Assembly (NCBI GenBank): GCA_016290695.1
Contig: JAEEUX010000044.1
Coordinates: forward strand, 1-12,900
Reading direction: 5' to 3'
Length of the DNA: 12,900 bases
DNA from: Oscillospiraceae bacterium
GTDB lineage: Bacteria > Bacillota > Clostridia > Oscillospirales > Oscillospiraceae
In this document: positions 1 to 6,326 of the stretch, piece after piece
Position numbering within the stretch: the first letter of the stretch is position 1
Layout: each line of letters opens with the position of its first letter
Position numbers and translations under genes: made by a program
Notes under the pieces: generated by a model
The model's database searches: none
What the model was told of the DNA's origin: nothing
The model's input: the letters and a program-made list of their open reading frames with translations, nothing else

Positions 1-30
1 CTGAATTGTAGGGAATTACCTTACACGACG

Positions 31-276
31 CTAATCCATCATCATAGCGTCGAGCAGTTCGCTGCAATAGAACCCGAGCGTCATTTTTCCGTCGGTCCAG
101 ACGACCTTGTCCCCTTCAGCGCGTGCTGTCGAGAAGGTGCCCTCTGACGAAAGCCGGGAAAAACGTAACGTTTTGATGCGGTGTTCCATATTAACGATTG
201 CCATGCTGCCGTTTTGAAAAGTGACCTCAAGGCGATACCCCGGCAGCGGCCTGACCGTTTTCAGAGCAGAATCCAT
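31..276 (-). CDS. DUF2442-family small protein
   Basis: An 81-residue protein resembling the DUF2442 family: an N-terminal 'V-x-P-L-P-G-Y-x-L-x-V-T-F-x-N-G' segment (about residues 8-23), a central acidic/basic stretch and a late 'VVWTDG' (about 58-63), where family members have VxWPNG. The start is supported by a purine-rich GGAAAGGGG seven bases upstream of the ATG. The family's biochemical role is not established. Many members lie beside a DUF4160 gene, a pairing often treated as toxin-antitoxin-like, but no DUF4160 gene lies upstream here and only 30 bases are visible downstream. It sits 130 bp downstream of the LuxR-type gene on the same strand, so it could be read from that gene or independently; I see no convincing promoter of its own. 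The family call is by eye from the N-terminal motif. Confidence 0.7.
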   Translation of the reverse strand: MDSALKTVRPLPGYRLEVTFQNGSMAIVNMEHRIKTLRFSRLSSEGTFSTARAEGDKVVWTDGKMTLGFYCSELLDAMMMD

Positions 277-406
277 TCTTTAGCCCCTTTCCTGCAGTTT
301 AAAACTTTTACAGGATAATACTACACCAGATGGGTAGCCTGGCGCATCACCCGAAAGTACTATTTTCGGAGAAAAAATAAAAAGAATGGAAAAAGTAGTC
401 CTGGAT

Positions 407-2866
407 TTAACGCAGCATTTCTATGAGCTTGCTGCGCCGGTCTATGTTCATTTTTTGAAACGCTATTTTAAGATGGTGCTTCACGGTATTCTCGGAGATG
501 CCGAGCACTTCGGCTATTTCGGCGTTGTGAAGGCCCTTGGCGGCAAGCTCTGCTGCCTCACGCTCGCGCTTTGTAAGCTCATCCTGAAGCCCGGGAACCT
601 CGTCGAGCATTGCGAAGATATGGCTTTCGTCCGCCCGCGTGTAGCGGATGTCGAGAGCCTTTATTTCGCGGATGGTTTTTGAATGCTTTGAGGCAATCTG
701 GGGCATTAGAAAAAGAATCTGGAAATATTTTCGGAAGCAGGCGATGAATGTATAGTTTTTGTCCTGCCCGGCAATAGTGAGAGATTTATCAAGGTATTCG
801 GCCGCTTTTATGAGCCTCCCTATCGCCATATAGCTGAGCGCGAGGCCGCAGTACATGAAGTTCCGCGTCGAGGTCGAGATAAGGCGTGGATCAAGCAGGA
901 GCGAGGCTTCTACCGAAGCTATGGCGCGCTTGTAGTCCTTTTTGAGAAGAAGGTCGGTTATGCGGCAGGTTTTTATCATGAAGTTCGTAAACGTGAGGTC
1001 GCTGATGGAATCTGCCTCGCCCTGCGTCCAGAGCGCGGAACGCCCGGTTTCCATCATGAGGCCGAGCAGATAGCCGCGGACAGTTTCCACCATGTAGGTC
1101 CCTAAGTTTCTCCCGCGAAGGAAAGCATAGCTGAGAGCTTTGTTTTCAAGGTAATCTATCGCCTTTTGCAGGCCGATCATATCCGACTGATATATGGAGT
1201 TTATGCCGAGCAGCAGCGCGGCGCCGTAGGTGACGGTCGCGTTTTTTGCCTGCTCGGAGAGAAACGCCGCCTGATACGCCTGAATGTCCGATTCCTCAAA
1301 ACGGCCCTGAACGGAATAGGCTTCGCCGCGATATAGCTCCGCGGCCCCGGCACCGTGCCCGTTCGTAAGACTGTTATAGAGCTTCATAACCTCCGCGAGC
1401 TTGTCGGCGGTCTCCATCATCGCACCCGGCTTGGAGTAGAACATATACCACATGGAGGAGCAACCGAAGAGGAACGGCTCCTCACTTATGAAAACTTGTG
1501 AGGGGGAAACCATGTTCTTATCCGCGAGACGGTATTCATCCATCATGCCGTCCAAATCCGGAAAATGGGATAGGGCGTTCAGCAAATGCCATTCGCCGAG
1601 AAGCTGCGAGTCCCCAATCTGTTCAAACATGGCAAACAGGCGCTTCATCTGCAGGTCGAATTCTGCAAAATCGCAGCCCGCGTATAGCGCATAGCAAAGA
1701 CGCAGCAGCGAATAGGGGTACTGTCGTTGAATATCCTCCGGACAGGCGAGCAGGACCTTGCGCGCGATATCAGTGAAGGAGGCGCCGTTAAAATTCTCCG
1801 TAATAAGGCAGACAAGCTTGCATGAGAGAATGGCTTCGTAATCTCGCGCCTGATAATAACAGCTGACGGCTTCCTTCGTCATGCCGATGCGGCTATAGAC
1901 CGCCGCTGAAGAACGCAGCGCTTCGTTGCGGAAGGCTTCGTCTGTTTCTGCAAGCCGGTTCCTGAGGAAAGAACTGAGAATTTCGTGGGGATAGTATATT
2001 TTTTTGGAATCCTGATAGAAAACGAGCGGTGCTCGGCGCATGAGCTGGTGCTGCTCGTCCGAAGATAGAAGCTCCTCGGGAACGAGGGACTCCATCATTT
2101 CGCCGGAAATACGGTCAAAGAGACAGAGCCTCAGCATTGCTTCGCGCTGGTTTTCACTGAGACGCTGCCAGAAAAGGTCCGAAAGGAGTTCGTCGAGCCC
2201 GTATATGTCGCTCTGAGTAAGACCCTCACGCATATTTTCAAGATATAGCGAAACTGCCGCCGTCCAGCCGTCGGTCTTTTTATGGATTTCGCGGATATCG
2301 TCCTTCGTCGCCTCTATCCCGAGCTGACGGGCGAAGCTTGCGACGTCCTTTTCCGAAAGGAGAAGGTCGCGGCTTCGTATGTAGCAGATGCTGCCCTCGA
2401 GGGCGGAAAGAATCTCGCGAAGACGCCCGAAGTTCTGAGAGATAAAAATGGCACGGAGACCCTTGTCACCGCATTTTGCAAGGCTGTCCAGCACCTGCGG
2501 CTGCCAGTTTGCCAGCGCAAACTGAAAATTGTCGAAAACAAGCGTGAGCGGCTCGCTTGCTTTGATTTCGGAGATTATCTGTGCGGCGTAGTCGGCGTTG
2601 CTTCGGTTAAGGTAACCCATGTCCTGCAGCATGCGCGCTGCGTCCTCGTCGATGGTGGAAAGCTGCCGGACGAACCATCGGAAGCTGGTGTCCGGCATAC
2701 TCTCGACGGCAGTATACCAGCAGACGGAAGCGCCGCTGTCCTGCAGAAAACGGCGGATTGCTGTGGTTTTTCCGTATCCTGCAGGAGCCTCTAGCACAGA
2801 AAGGGAGCAGGCGTTAATTTTTTTAAGCTTTTCCTGCAGTGTGTTTGAGAAAAAAAGACCTTCCAT
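407..2866 (-). CDS. MalT-like LuxR-family transcriptional regulator (STAND ATPase)
   Basis: An 819-residue regulator with MalT-type architecture. Near the N-terminus is a Walker A loop (APAGYGKTT, residues 27-35), followed by a Walker B-like strand ending in Asp112 (TLVFDN). The middle, about residues 330-740, is helical and repeat-rich, fitting TPR-like sensor repeats. The last 56 residues are a LuxR helix-turn-helix (starts LTKREREAAELAAKG, with NAEIAEVLGISENTVKHHL as recognition region). Such proteins use ATP binding and an inducer sensed by the repeats to switch on transcription; the inducer here is unknown. I chose the ATG at 2866 over the in-frame ATG at 2935: AAGGAG lies 11 bases upstream of the former, while the latter has no ribosome binding site and would lie close to the probable transcription start. 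No membrane segments are evident. It is transcribed away from the cobalamin-riboswitch unit; its targets cannot be read from the sequence. Confidence 0.9.
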   Translation of the reverse strand: MEGLFFSNTLQEKLKKINACSLSVLEAPAGYGKTTAIRRFLQDSGASVCWYTAVESMPDTSFRWFVRQLSTIDEDAARMLQDMGYLNRSNADYAAQIISEIKASEPLTLVFDNFQFALANWQPQVLDSLAKCGDKGLRAIFISQNFGRLREILSALEGSICYIRSRDLLLSEKDVASFARQLGIEATKDDIREIHKKTDGWTAAVSLYLENMREGLTQSDIYGLDELLSDLFWQRLSENQREAMLRLCLFDRISGEMMESLVPEELLSSDEQHQLMRRAPLVFYQDSKKIYYPHEILSSFLRNRLAETDEAFRNEALRSSAAVYSRIGMTKEAVSCYYQARDYEAILSCKLVCLITENFNGASFTDIARKVLLACPEDIQRQYPYSLLRLCYALYAGCDFAEFDLQMKRLFAMFEQIGDSQLLGEWHLLNALSHFPDLDGMMDEYRLADKNMVSPSQVFISEEPFLFGCSSMWYMFYSKPGAMMETADKLAEVMKLYNSLTNGHGAGAAELYRGEAYSVQGRFEESDIQAYQAAFLSEQAKNATVTYGAALLLGINSIYQSDMIGLQKAIDYLENKALSYAFLRGRNLGTYMVETVRGYLLGLMMETGRSALWTQGEADSISDLTFTNFMIKTCRITDLLLKKDYKRAIASVEASLLLDPRLISTSTRNFMYCGLALSYMAIGRLIKAAEYLDKSLTIAGQDKNYTFIACFRKYFQILFLMPQIASKHSKTIREIKALDIRYTRADESHIFAMLDEVPGLQDELTKREREAAELAAKGLHNAEIAEVLGISENTVKHHLKIAFQKMNIDRRSKLIEMLR

Positions 2867-2890
2867 ACATTGGGTCGCTCCTTGCTTTAC

Positions 2891-2939
2891 GGCGCCATGT
2901 ACTAAGCGCCATTGTGCAATTTGTATAATGTGCATTATA
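2891..2939 (-). promoter_or_regulatory. Three inverted repeats in the luxR-type leader
   Basis: Three dyads lie in series between the probable promoter and the start codon: GGCGC/GCGCC with a 10-base centre (2891-2910), ATTGTGCAAT (2911-2920), and TATAATG-TG-CATTATA (2924-2939). The last two share a TGTGCA core and their centres are 16 bp apart. They could be operator sites, for autoregulation or another regulator, or RNA structure in the leader. The symmetry is seen directly; the function is inferred. Confidence 0.4.
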
Positions 2940-2950
2940 TTATAAATGCT

Positions 2951-2979
2951 ATTTTACCATATATTATGATATTACGCAA
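2951..2979 (-). promoter_or_regulatory. Probable promoter of the LuxR-type gene
   Basis: Read on the minus strand: TTGCGT (2979-2974), a 17-bp spacer, then TAAAAT (2956-2951). The -10 box is one base from consensus, the -35 box is weak. Transcription would begin near 2944, within the TATAATG/CATTATA dyad, leaving a leader of roughly 80 bases before the start codon at 2866. A weak -35 box fits a promoter that needs an activator. Confidence 0.45.
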
Positions 2980-3048
2980 CTGTTTCCAAGGATGTTTTGC
3001 GTGTATTATATAGTGATTATCTATAGAAAAAACTGTTTTCGCTTTGTC

Positions 3049-3077
3049 TTGAACTTGAATGAATAATTTGTTATAAT
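3049..3077 (+). promoter_or_regulatory. Promoter of the riboswitch / 62-aa / LysR unit
   Basis: TTGAAC (3049-3054), a 17-bp spacer and a perfect TATAAT (3072-3077) form a strong sigma-A-like promoter. Transcription would start near 3084, a few bases ahead of the structured RNA. It points away from the LuxR-type gene, and the two -35 boxes are about 70 bp apart, so the two units are divergently controlled. Confidence 0.7.
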
Positions 3078-3095
3078 GCGGAAAAGAATATATAT

Positions 3096-3214
3096 TCTTC
3101 CTGCCAGCCTCAAGAGGCAATGCGGAAATGGGTAAGAACCAACGCGACCGGCACTGTGCGCTCCGATTCGGGCAAGTCAGATACGCAGGTGGGAAGAACT
3201 CGCTATTCGAGTTC
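3096..3214 (+). ncRNA. Cobalamin (B12) riboswitch, compact form
   Basis: The RNA shows the conserved core of cobalamin riboswitches. GCGGAA (3122-3127) is followed by the small hairpin GGT-AAGA-ACC, which corresponds to the family's GGTGaAAaTCC element. Next comes GCGACCGGCACTGT, close to the family's CGGtCCCGCCACTGT, then a short hairpin CCG-ATT-CGG (a reduced P6 arm), and a B12-box-like AAGTCAGATAC from 3174. A closing stem of about 10 bp, including two G-U pairs, joins 3096-3105 to 3188-3197, and a small hairpin GCCT-CAAG-AGGC (3107-3118) lies inside. A perfect 7-bp hairpin, GAACTCG/CGAGTTC (3196-3214), follows in the place of the pseudoknot-forming P13. The large P7-P12 arm typical of adenosylcobalamin class I aptamers is missing, so a short Cbl-II-like or methyl/aquo-cobalamin-type aptamer is more likely. 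The identification is by eye, from motif order and stems. Confidence 0.75.
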
Positions 3215-3250
3215 AGTAGTCGAGACTGCATTTTGAGTTCAATGCGTTTG

Positions 3251-3287
3251 TCTGCCTCGGCTTTATGAGCCGGAGGCAGATTTTTTT
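3251..3287 (+). terminator. Riboswitch expression-platform terminator
   Basis: TCTGCCTC-GGCT (3251-3262) pairs with AGCC-(G)-GAGGCAGA (3268-3280), with one bulged G and a five-base loop, followed by seven T residues (3281-3287). This is a strong intrinsic terminator ahead of the first gene, as expected for a riboswitch acting on transcription. Its 5' arm (TGCCTC, 3253-3258) is also complementary to GAGGCA at 3114-3119 inside the aptamer, so an alternative antiterminator pairing is possible; that switch is inference. Confidence 0.85.
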
Positions 3288-3344
3288 GCATTCGCGATTT
3301 TTCTTATTACAGAAGTCCATTTTCATAAAAAGGAGAAGTGACCA

Positions 3345-3533
3345 ATGAAAAAAGTCAGAGTAGTCAACGAAGTCGTTTATCAGAGCGGGGAAGGTAATAT
3401 GAAGCTCCCGGCGGGAGAAATATATCAGGTGGAGCTTGTTATGCCGGATCGCGTGGTTCTGCGCTCACAGGATCAGGAGCTTTACGAGCTCGACCTCGAC
3501 ACCTTTGAAACCTGTTTTGAGGCGGCGGGATGA
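3345..3533 (+). CDS. Small protein of unknown function behind the B12 riboswitch
   Basis: A 62-residue protein that I do not recognise. It is rich in Val and acidic residues, has no signal peptide or membrane segment, and has one Cys near the C-terminus (Cys58). Its pattern of short alternating hydrophobic stretches separated by Gly/Asp turns suggests a small all-beta, SH3-like fold (inference). The start is well supported: AGGAG at 3331-3335 lies nine bases before the ATG. It is the first gene after the cobalamin riboswitch and terminator, and 77 bp ahead of the LysR gene on the same strand with no terminator between, so the two are probably co-transcribed. That position suggests a role tied to corrinoid status, for instance as a small partner or modulator, but nothing in the protein itself shows this. 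Confidence 0.75.
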   Translation: MKKVRVVNEVVYQSGEGNMKLPAGEIYQVELVMPDRVVLRSQDQELYELDLDTFETCFEAAG

Positions 3534-3610
3534 AGCTTGGCGTCTGCATGGGGCAAAAACTATGAAAAGCCTCGCAGCGCAATGGTTTTATCCTTTCCGG
3601 AGGTTAGCAG

Positions 3611-4495
3611 ATGACAAGCTCTCAGATAGAATGTTTTCTTGCGGCGGCGGAGTGTAAAAGCTTCACAAAAGCGGCAAAATGCCTGTATATGACGACCGCC
3701 GCCGTCAGCAAAAATATAATCGCGTTGGAGGGAGAACTCAAGCTGAAGCTTTTTTGGCGAGGGAAAAACCTTTCGCTCACGCCCTCCGGCAGCGTTATTC
3801 TCGAAAATATGAAGCGCAGCCGCCTTGCTTTTTCGCAGGCGCTCGAAGAGGCCCGCGTCCTTTCAAAGGAGCTTGGCGGAGCGCTTTCGATAGGCTTCCT
3901 GAAAGGCCAGATGATGGACGACAGCATCCGCTCGCTCCTCATCACGTTTGAAAATGACCATCCGAATGTCGAAATGCGCGTCGTTTGGGAGGATTACCGC
4001 TGGCTGAATGAGGCCTTGGCGGAAAACCGGCTCGATTTTGTCGAGCTTATGGAGTCTGCCGTCAAACGCAACCCGAAGGCGCGGTATACGAGAATGACCA
4101 CGCTTGATACCCTATTGGTGCTGCCGAAGGAACACCCCTGCGCCGGACGGGAGGATCTGTCCCTGAAGGATTTTAAGGATGATACGCTTATCCTTCCCTC
4201 GGAAGCTTCAAGCATCTACTCGGAGAAGCGTATCCGCTCGACGTGGCTTGAGGCGGGCTTCGAGCCGAAGCTCGTTTATGCGCCCGACCTTGATACGCAG
4301 ATATTTCTCGTCGAGCTGAATAAAGGACTTGCCATAGCTAACGCCAAGCACATAATGGCCAACGGCAGCGCCGTTTCCTGCGTAAAGATAAAGGAATTGC
4401 CGCCGGAGGACATAGTCCTTGCGTGGAATGAGAATAACGGCAATCCGCTCCTGCGGGTTTTTCTGGAGGAGTGCAGGCAGCAGGGCTTCAACTGA
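3611..4495 (+). CDS. LysR-family transcriptional regulator
   Basis: A 294-residue regulator of typical LysR length. Residues about 4-60 form the winged helix-turn-helix (SFTKAAKCLYMTTAAVSKNI, then ALEGELKLKLFWR), followed by a linker helix and a LysR substrate-binding domain from about residue 90 (GALSIGFLKG onward) to the end. Such proteins bind as tetramers to dyad sites near target promoters and respond to a small-molecule co-inducer. The start codon follows GGAGG (3599-3603) by seven bases. It lies downstream of the cobalamin riboswitch and the 62-residue gene and is closed by a strong terminator. The next operon (cysteine desulfurase onward) begins immediately after, making it the most likely target. 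A LysR gene under an apparent B12 riboswitch is unusual, since these switches more often control corrinoid synthesis, transport or B12-dependent enzymes directly. Confidence 0.9.
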   Translation: MTSSQIECFLAAAECKSFTKAAKCLYMTTAAVSKNIIALEGELKLKLFWRGKNLSLTPSGSVILENMKRSRLAFSQALEEARVLSKELGGALSIGFLKGQMMDDSIRSLLITFENDHPNVEMRVVWEDYRWLNEALAENRLDFVELMESAVKRNPKARYTRMTTLDTLLVLPKEHPCAGREDLSLKDFKDDTLILPSEASSIYSEKRIRSTWLEAGFEPKLVYAPDLDTQIFLVELNKGLAIANAKHIMANGSAVSCVKIKELPPEDIVLAWNENNGNPLLRVFLEECRQQGFN

Positions 4496-4516
4496 AAGTA
4501 AACAACAGGTATAAAT

Positions 4517-4568
4517 ATTGAGGAAAGCGTCGTGTTGACATATGCGGCGCTTTCCTCAATAATTTTTT
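4517..4568 (+). terminator. Intrinsic terminator after LysR, with embedded promoter
   Basis: A perfect 13-bp stem, ATTGAGGAAAGCG (4517-4529) with CGCTTTCCTCAAT (4548-4560), encloses an 18-base loop and is followed by six T residues (4563-4568). It should end transcription from the riboswitch promoter and so insulate the next operon. The loop and 3' arm also hold a promoter (see the entry at 4535). The same dyad could alternatively serve as a protein-binding operator. Confidence 0.85.
4535..4563 (+). promoter_or_regulatory. Promoter of the sufS-sufE-isomerase operon
   Basis: A perfect TTGACA (4535-4540), a 17-bp spacer and AATAAT (4558-4563, one base from consensus) give a strong promoter lying inside the terminator hairpin: the -35 box is in the loop and the -10 box spans the end of the stem and the start of the T-tract. 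Transcription would start near 4570, about 30 bases before the start codon at 4600. Any protein bound to the 13-bp dyad would cover this promoter. Confidence 0.7.
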
Positions 4569-4599
4569 GCGTGAAAAGAAACGGACGGAGGCGCTGCAC

Positions 4600-5862
4600 A
4601 TGCATGATTGGCAGGCTTTGATAAGAAAACGCGATTTCCCCATGATAGAGAACGCGCAATGCCGCGGGAAAACGGTGGTCTACCTCGATAATGCCGCCAC
4701 GACTCAAGCCTCGCGTCCGGTCATTTGGACGATGGAAAACTATTACATGCGGCAGCACGCCAATGTTCATAGAGGGGTTTACTGCATGAGCGAGGAGGCT
4801 ACCGCTGCTATGGAGGAAACTCGCCAGCTCGTCGCGGAGTTTATCGGCGCGGCCTCGCCTGACGAAGTGGTTTTTACAAGCGGGACGACGCAGAGCATAA
4901 ACTTTCTTGCGGAGGCCTTCGCGGCATCGGTGCTTAAGCCGGGCGACCTCGTCCTTGCGACGGAGATGGAGCATAACTCAAACCTCCTGCCCTGGCTTTC
5001 CGCGTGCAGCCGCAGCGGAGCGGAGCTCGCGCTCGTGCCCGTAACGGCGGACGGGGAACTTGATCTTGAGGAGCTGGGGAGGCTTCTGGAAAAAAAGCCG
5101 AAGCTTCTCGCCGTATGCGCCGTTTCAAACGTGCTCGGTACGGTGAATCCTCTGCGTGAGATAGCGGAAATGGCGCACGCCGCGGGAGCGGCCGTCGCCG
5201 TGGATGCCGCACAGGCGATGCGCCACGGCTTGCCCGGCGTTTGCAGCCTCGGCTGCGATTTCCTTTCCTTTTCGGCGCATAAAATCATGGGACCTACCGG
5301 CTCGGGAATACTGTACGGGAAGCGAGAATGGCTCGAACGGCTCGCTCCGCCCCATACCGGGGGCGGTATGGTGAGCTCGATGCAGTGGCCCGAGATAAAC
5401 TATGAGGATATTCCGCTGAAATTTGAGGCCGGGACGCCGAATCTTGCCGGAATAGCCGGGTTTGGCGCAGCTATTGAGTATATTCAGGCGCTCGGACGGG
5501 AGCGTATTTCCGAGTACGAAGTCTCGCTTATCAAATACGCCGAAAAAAGGCTTTCGGGCATTCCGGGGATACAGATACTCGGCTCCCCGGCGCAGCGTTT
5601 CGGCGCGCTCAGCTTCACCGTGCCGCCGCTGCAGGCTTACGACGTGGCACTGATGCTTAGCGCGGAAGGCTTTGCTCTTCGCTCGGGACGGCACTGCGCC
5701 AACCTCCTGCATGAAAAAATGGGCGTTTCCGCCTCGGTTCGCCTGTCTCCGGCTTTTTACAACACGAAAAATGAGATCGAGCTTCTTGCCGCGGCGCTTG
5801 AGCGCTTGCTGGCTGCGGCTAAAAAAGCGGGAGTTCCTGTCGGAGGCGTGAAAAATGGATGA
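4600..5862 (+). CDS. sufS: Cysteine desulfurase, SufS type (class V aminotransferase fold)
   Basis: A 420-residue PLP enzyme that removes sulfur from cysteine, giving alanine and an enzyme-bound persulfide. The family hallmarks are present: TSGTTQSIN (93-101) for phosphate binding, His125 in EMEHNSN stacking on PLP, Asp202 and Gln205 in VDAAQA, the PLP lysine Lys228 in SFSAHKIMGPTG, and the catalytic Cys366 in RSGRHCANLL, close to the RxGHHCA of group II (SufS/CsdA) enzymes. The start is the ATG at 4600, preceded by GGAGG (4587-4591) at eight bases; an upstream in-frame TTG at 4567 falls before the ribosome binding site. The stop overlaps the sufE start by eight bases, so the two are translationally coupled. 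No SufB, SufC or SufD gene is adjacent, so its acceptor pathway may be separate from, or additional to, Fe-S cluster assembly. Confidence 0.92.
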   Translation: MHDWQALIRKRDFPMIENAQCRGKTVVYLDNAATTQASRPVIWTMENYYMRQHANVHRGVYCMSEEATAAMEETRQLVAEFIGAASPDEVVFTSGTTQSINFLAEAFAASVLKPGDLVLATEMEHNSNLLPWLSACSRSGAELALVPVTADGELDLEELGRLLEKKPKLLAVCAVSNVLGTVNPLREIAEMAHAAGAAVAVDAAQAMRHGLPGVCSLGCDFLSFSAHKIMGPTGSGILYGKREWLERLAPPHTGGGMVSSMQWPEINYEDIPLKFEAGTPNLAGIAGFGAAIEYIQALGRERISEYEVSLIKYAEKRLSGIPGIQILGSPAQRFGALSFTVPPLQAYDVALMLSAEGFALRSGRHCANLLHEKMGVSASVRLSPAFYNTKNEIELLAAALERLLAAAKKAGVPVGGVKNG

Positions 5863-6277
5863 AATAGCTGCGGAACAGGAACAGATCCTTAAAGAATTTC
5901 GCGAGCTTGAGGACCCTATGGCGCGCTACAGCTATCTTTTGGCGCTTGCTTCTCTTCTTCCGTCTTCCCCTGATGATCTGAAAAGCCCGGACTACGCCGT
6001 TAAAGGCTGCCAGTCGAGCGTATGGCTGAAGGCCTGGGCTGAGGACGGGCGTTTCAGATTCATCGCGGACAGCGACACGTATATAATCAAGGGGCTGCTC
6101 TATCTTCTGATGAACGTTCTGGATGGGCGCCCCCTGGCGGAGGCATCTGGGGCGGAGCTTTATTTCTGGCGCGACGAAATGCTTCTCGGAAGCTTTGACG
6201 ACAGCCGCAAAAAGGGCATATCTTACGTCGCGGCGACGCTCCGGACCCGGGCAAGGGAACTGAGCAAAAACGAATAA
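5855..6277 (+). CDS. sufE: SufE-family sulfur acceptor protein
   Basis: A 140-residue SufE/CsdE-type protein of usual family length. The sulfur-accepting residue is Cys52 in the motif VKGCQSSVWL, equivalent to Cys51 of E. coli SufE. The sequence then follows the family pattern: FIADSDTYIIKGLLYLL (about 69-85), corresponding to the family's 'aDSDA.ivkGll.ll', and a C-terminal helical tail. It takes persulfide sulfur from the SufS partner and passes it on. It is encoded directly downstream of, and overlaps, the desulfurase gene. The next gene follows after 49 bp containing a short hairpin, so all four genes probably form one operon. The final acceptor is unknown here because no scaffold gene is nearby. 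Confidence 0.93.
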   Translation: MDEIAAEQEQILKEFRELEDPMARYSYLLALASLLPSSPDDLKSPDYAVKGCQSSVWLKAWAEDGRFRFIADSDTYIIKGLLYLLMNVLDGRPLAEASGAELYFWRDEMLLGSFDDSRKKGISYVAATLRTRARELSKNE

Positions 6278-6279
6278 AA

Positions 6280-6302
6280 CGGCAGAAGCTATCTGACTGC
6301 CG
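6280..6302 (+). other. Intercistronic hairpin between sufE and the isomerase homologue
   Basis: CGGCAG (6280-6285) and CTGCCG (6297-6302) form a 6-bp stem with an 11-base loop. No T-run follows, so full termination is unlikely; it may mark RNA processing or adjust relative expression of the downstream genes. It is followed by a strong AGGAGG ribosome binding site. Confidence 0.35.
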
Positions 6303-6326
6303 AATATATATCAGGAGGACAAAAAA

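Noticed and set aside
317..385. CCGAAA/TTTCGG hairpin between the regulator and the DUF2442 gene as a terminator
   Set aside because: The stem is only about six base pairs and the T-rich stretch lies on the wrong side of it for minus-strand transcription, so I do not call it.
2282..2794. A 170-codon plus-strand frame opposite the ATPase domain of the regulator
   Set aside because: It lies wholly antisense to the conserved Walker A/B region, with no motif or ribosome binding site of its own.
2867..2935. Upstream ATG at 2935 as the start of the MalT-like regulator (842 residues)
   Set aside because: No ribosome binding site precedes it, it lies about nine bases from the likely transcription start, and the added 23 residues are unlike the family. 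The ATG at 2866 has AAGGAG.
3096..3214. Molybdenum-cofactor or other riboswitch class for the structured leader
   Set aside because: The presence of a MoaF-like gene elsewhere made this tempting, but the CACTGT and AAGTCAG elements and their order match the cobalamin core better, and no molybdenum cofactor gene is downstream.
4567..4599. TTG at 4567 as the start of the cysteine desulfurase
   Set aside because: It lies within the terminator T-tract and at or before the predicted transcription start; the ATG at 4600 has GGAGG eight bases upstream.
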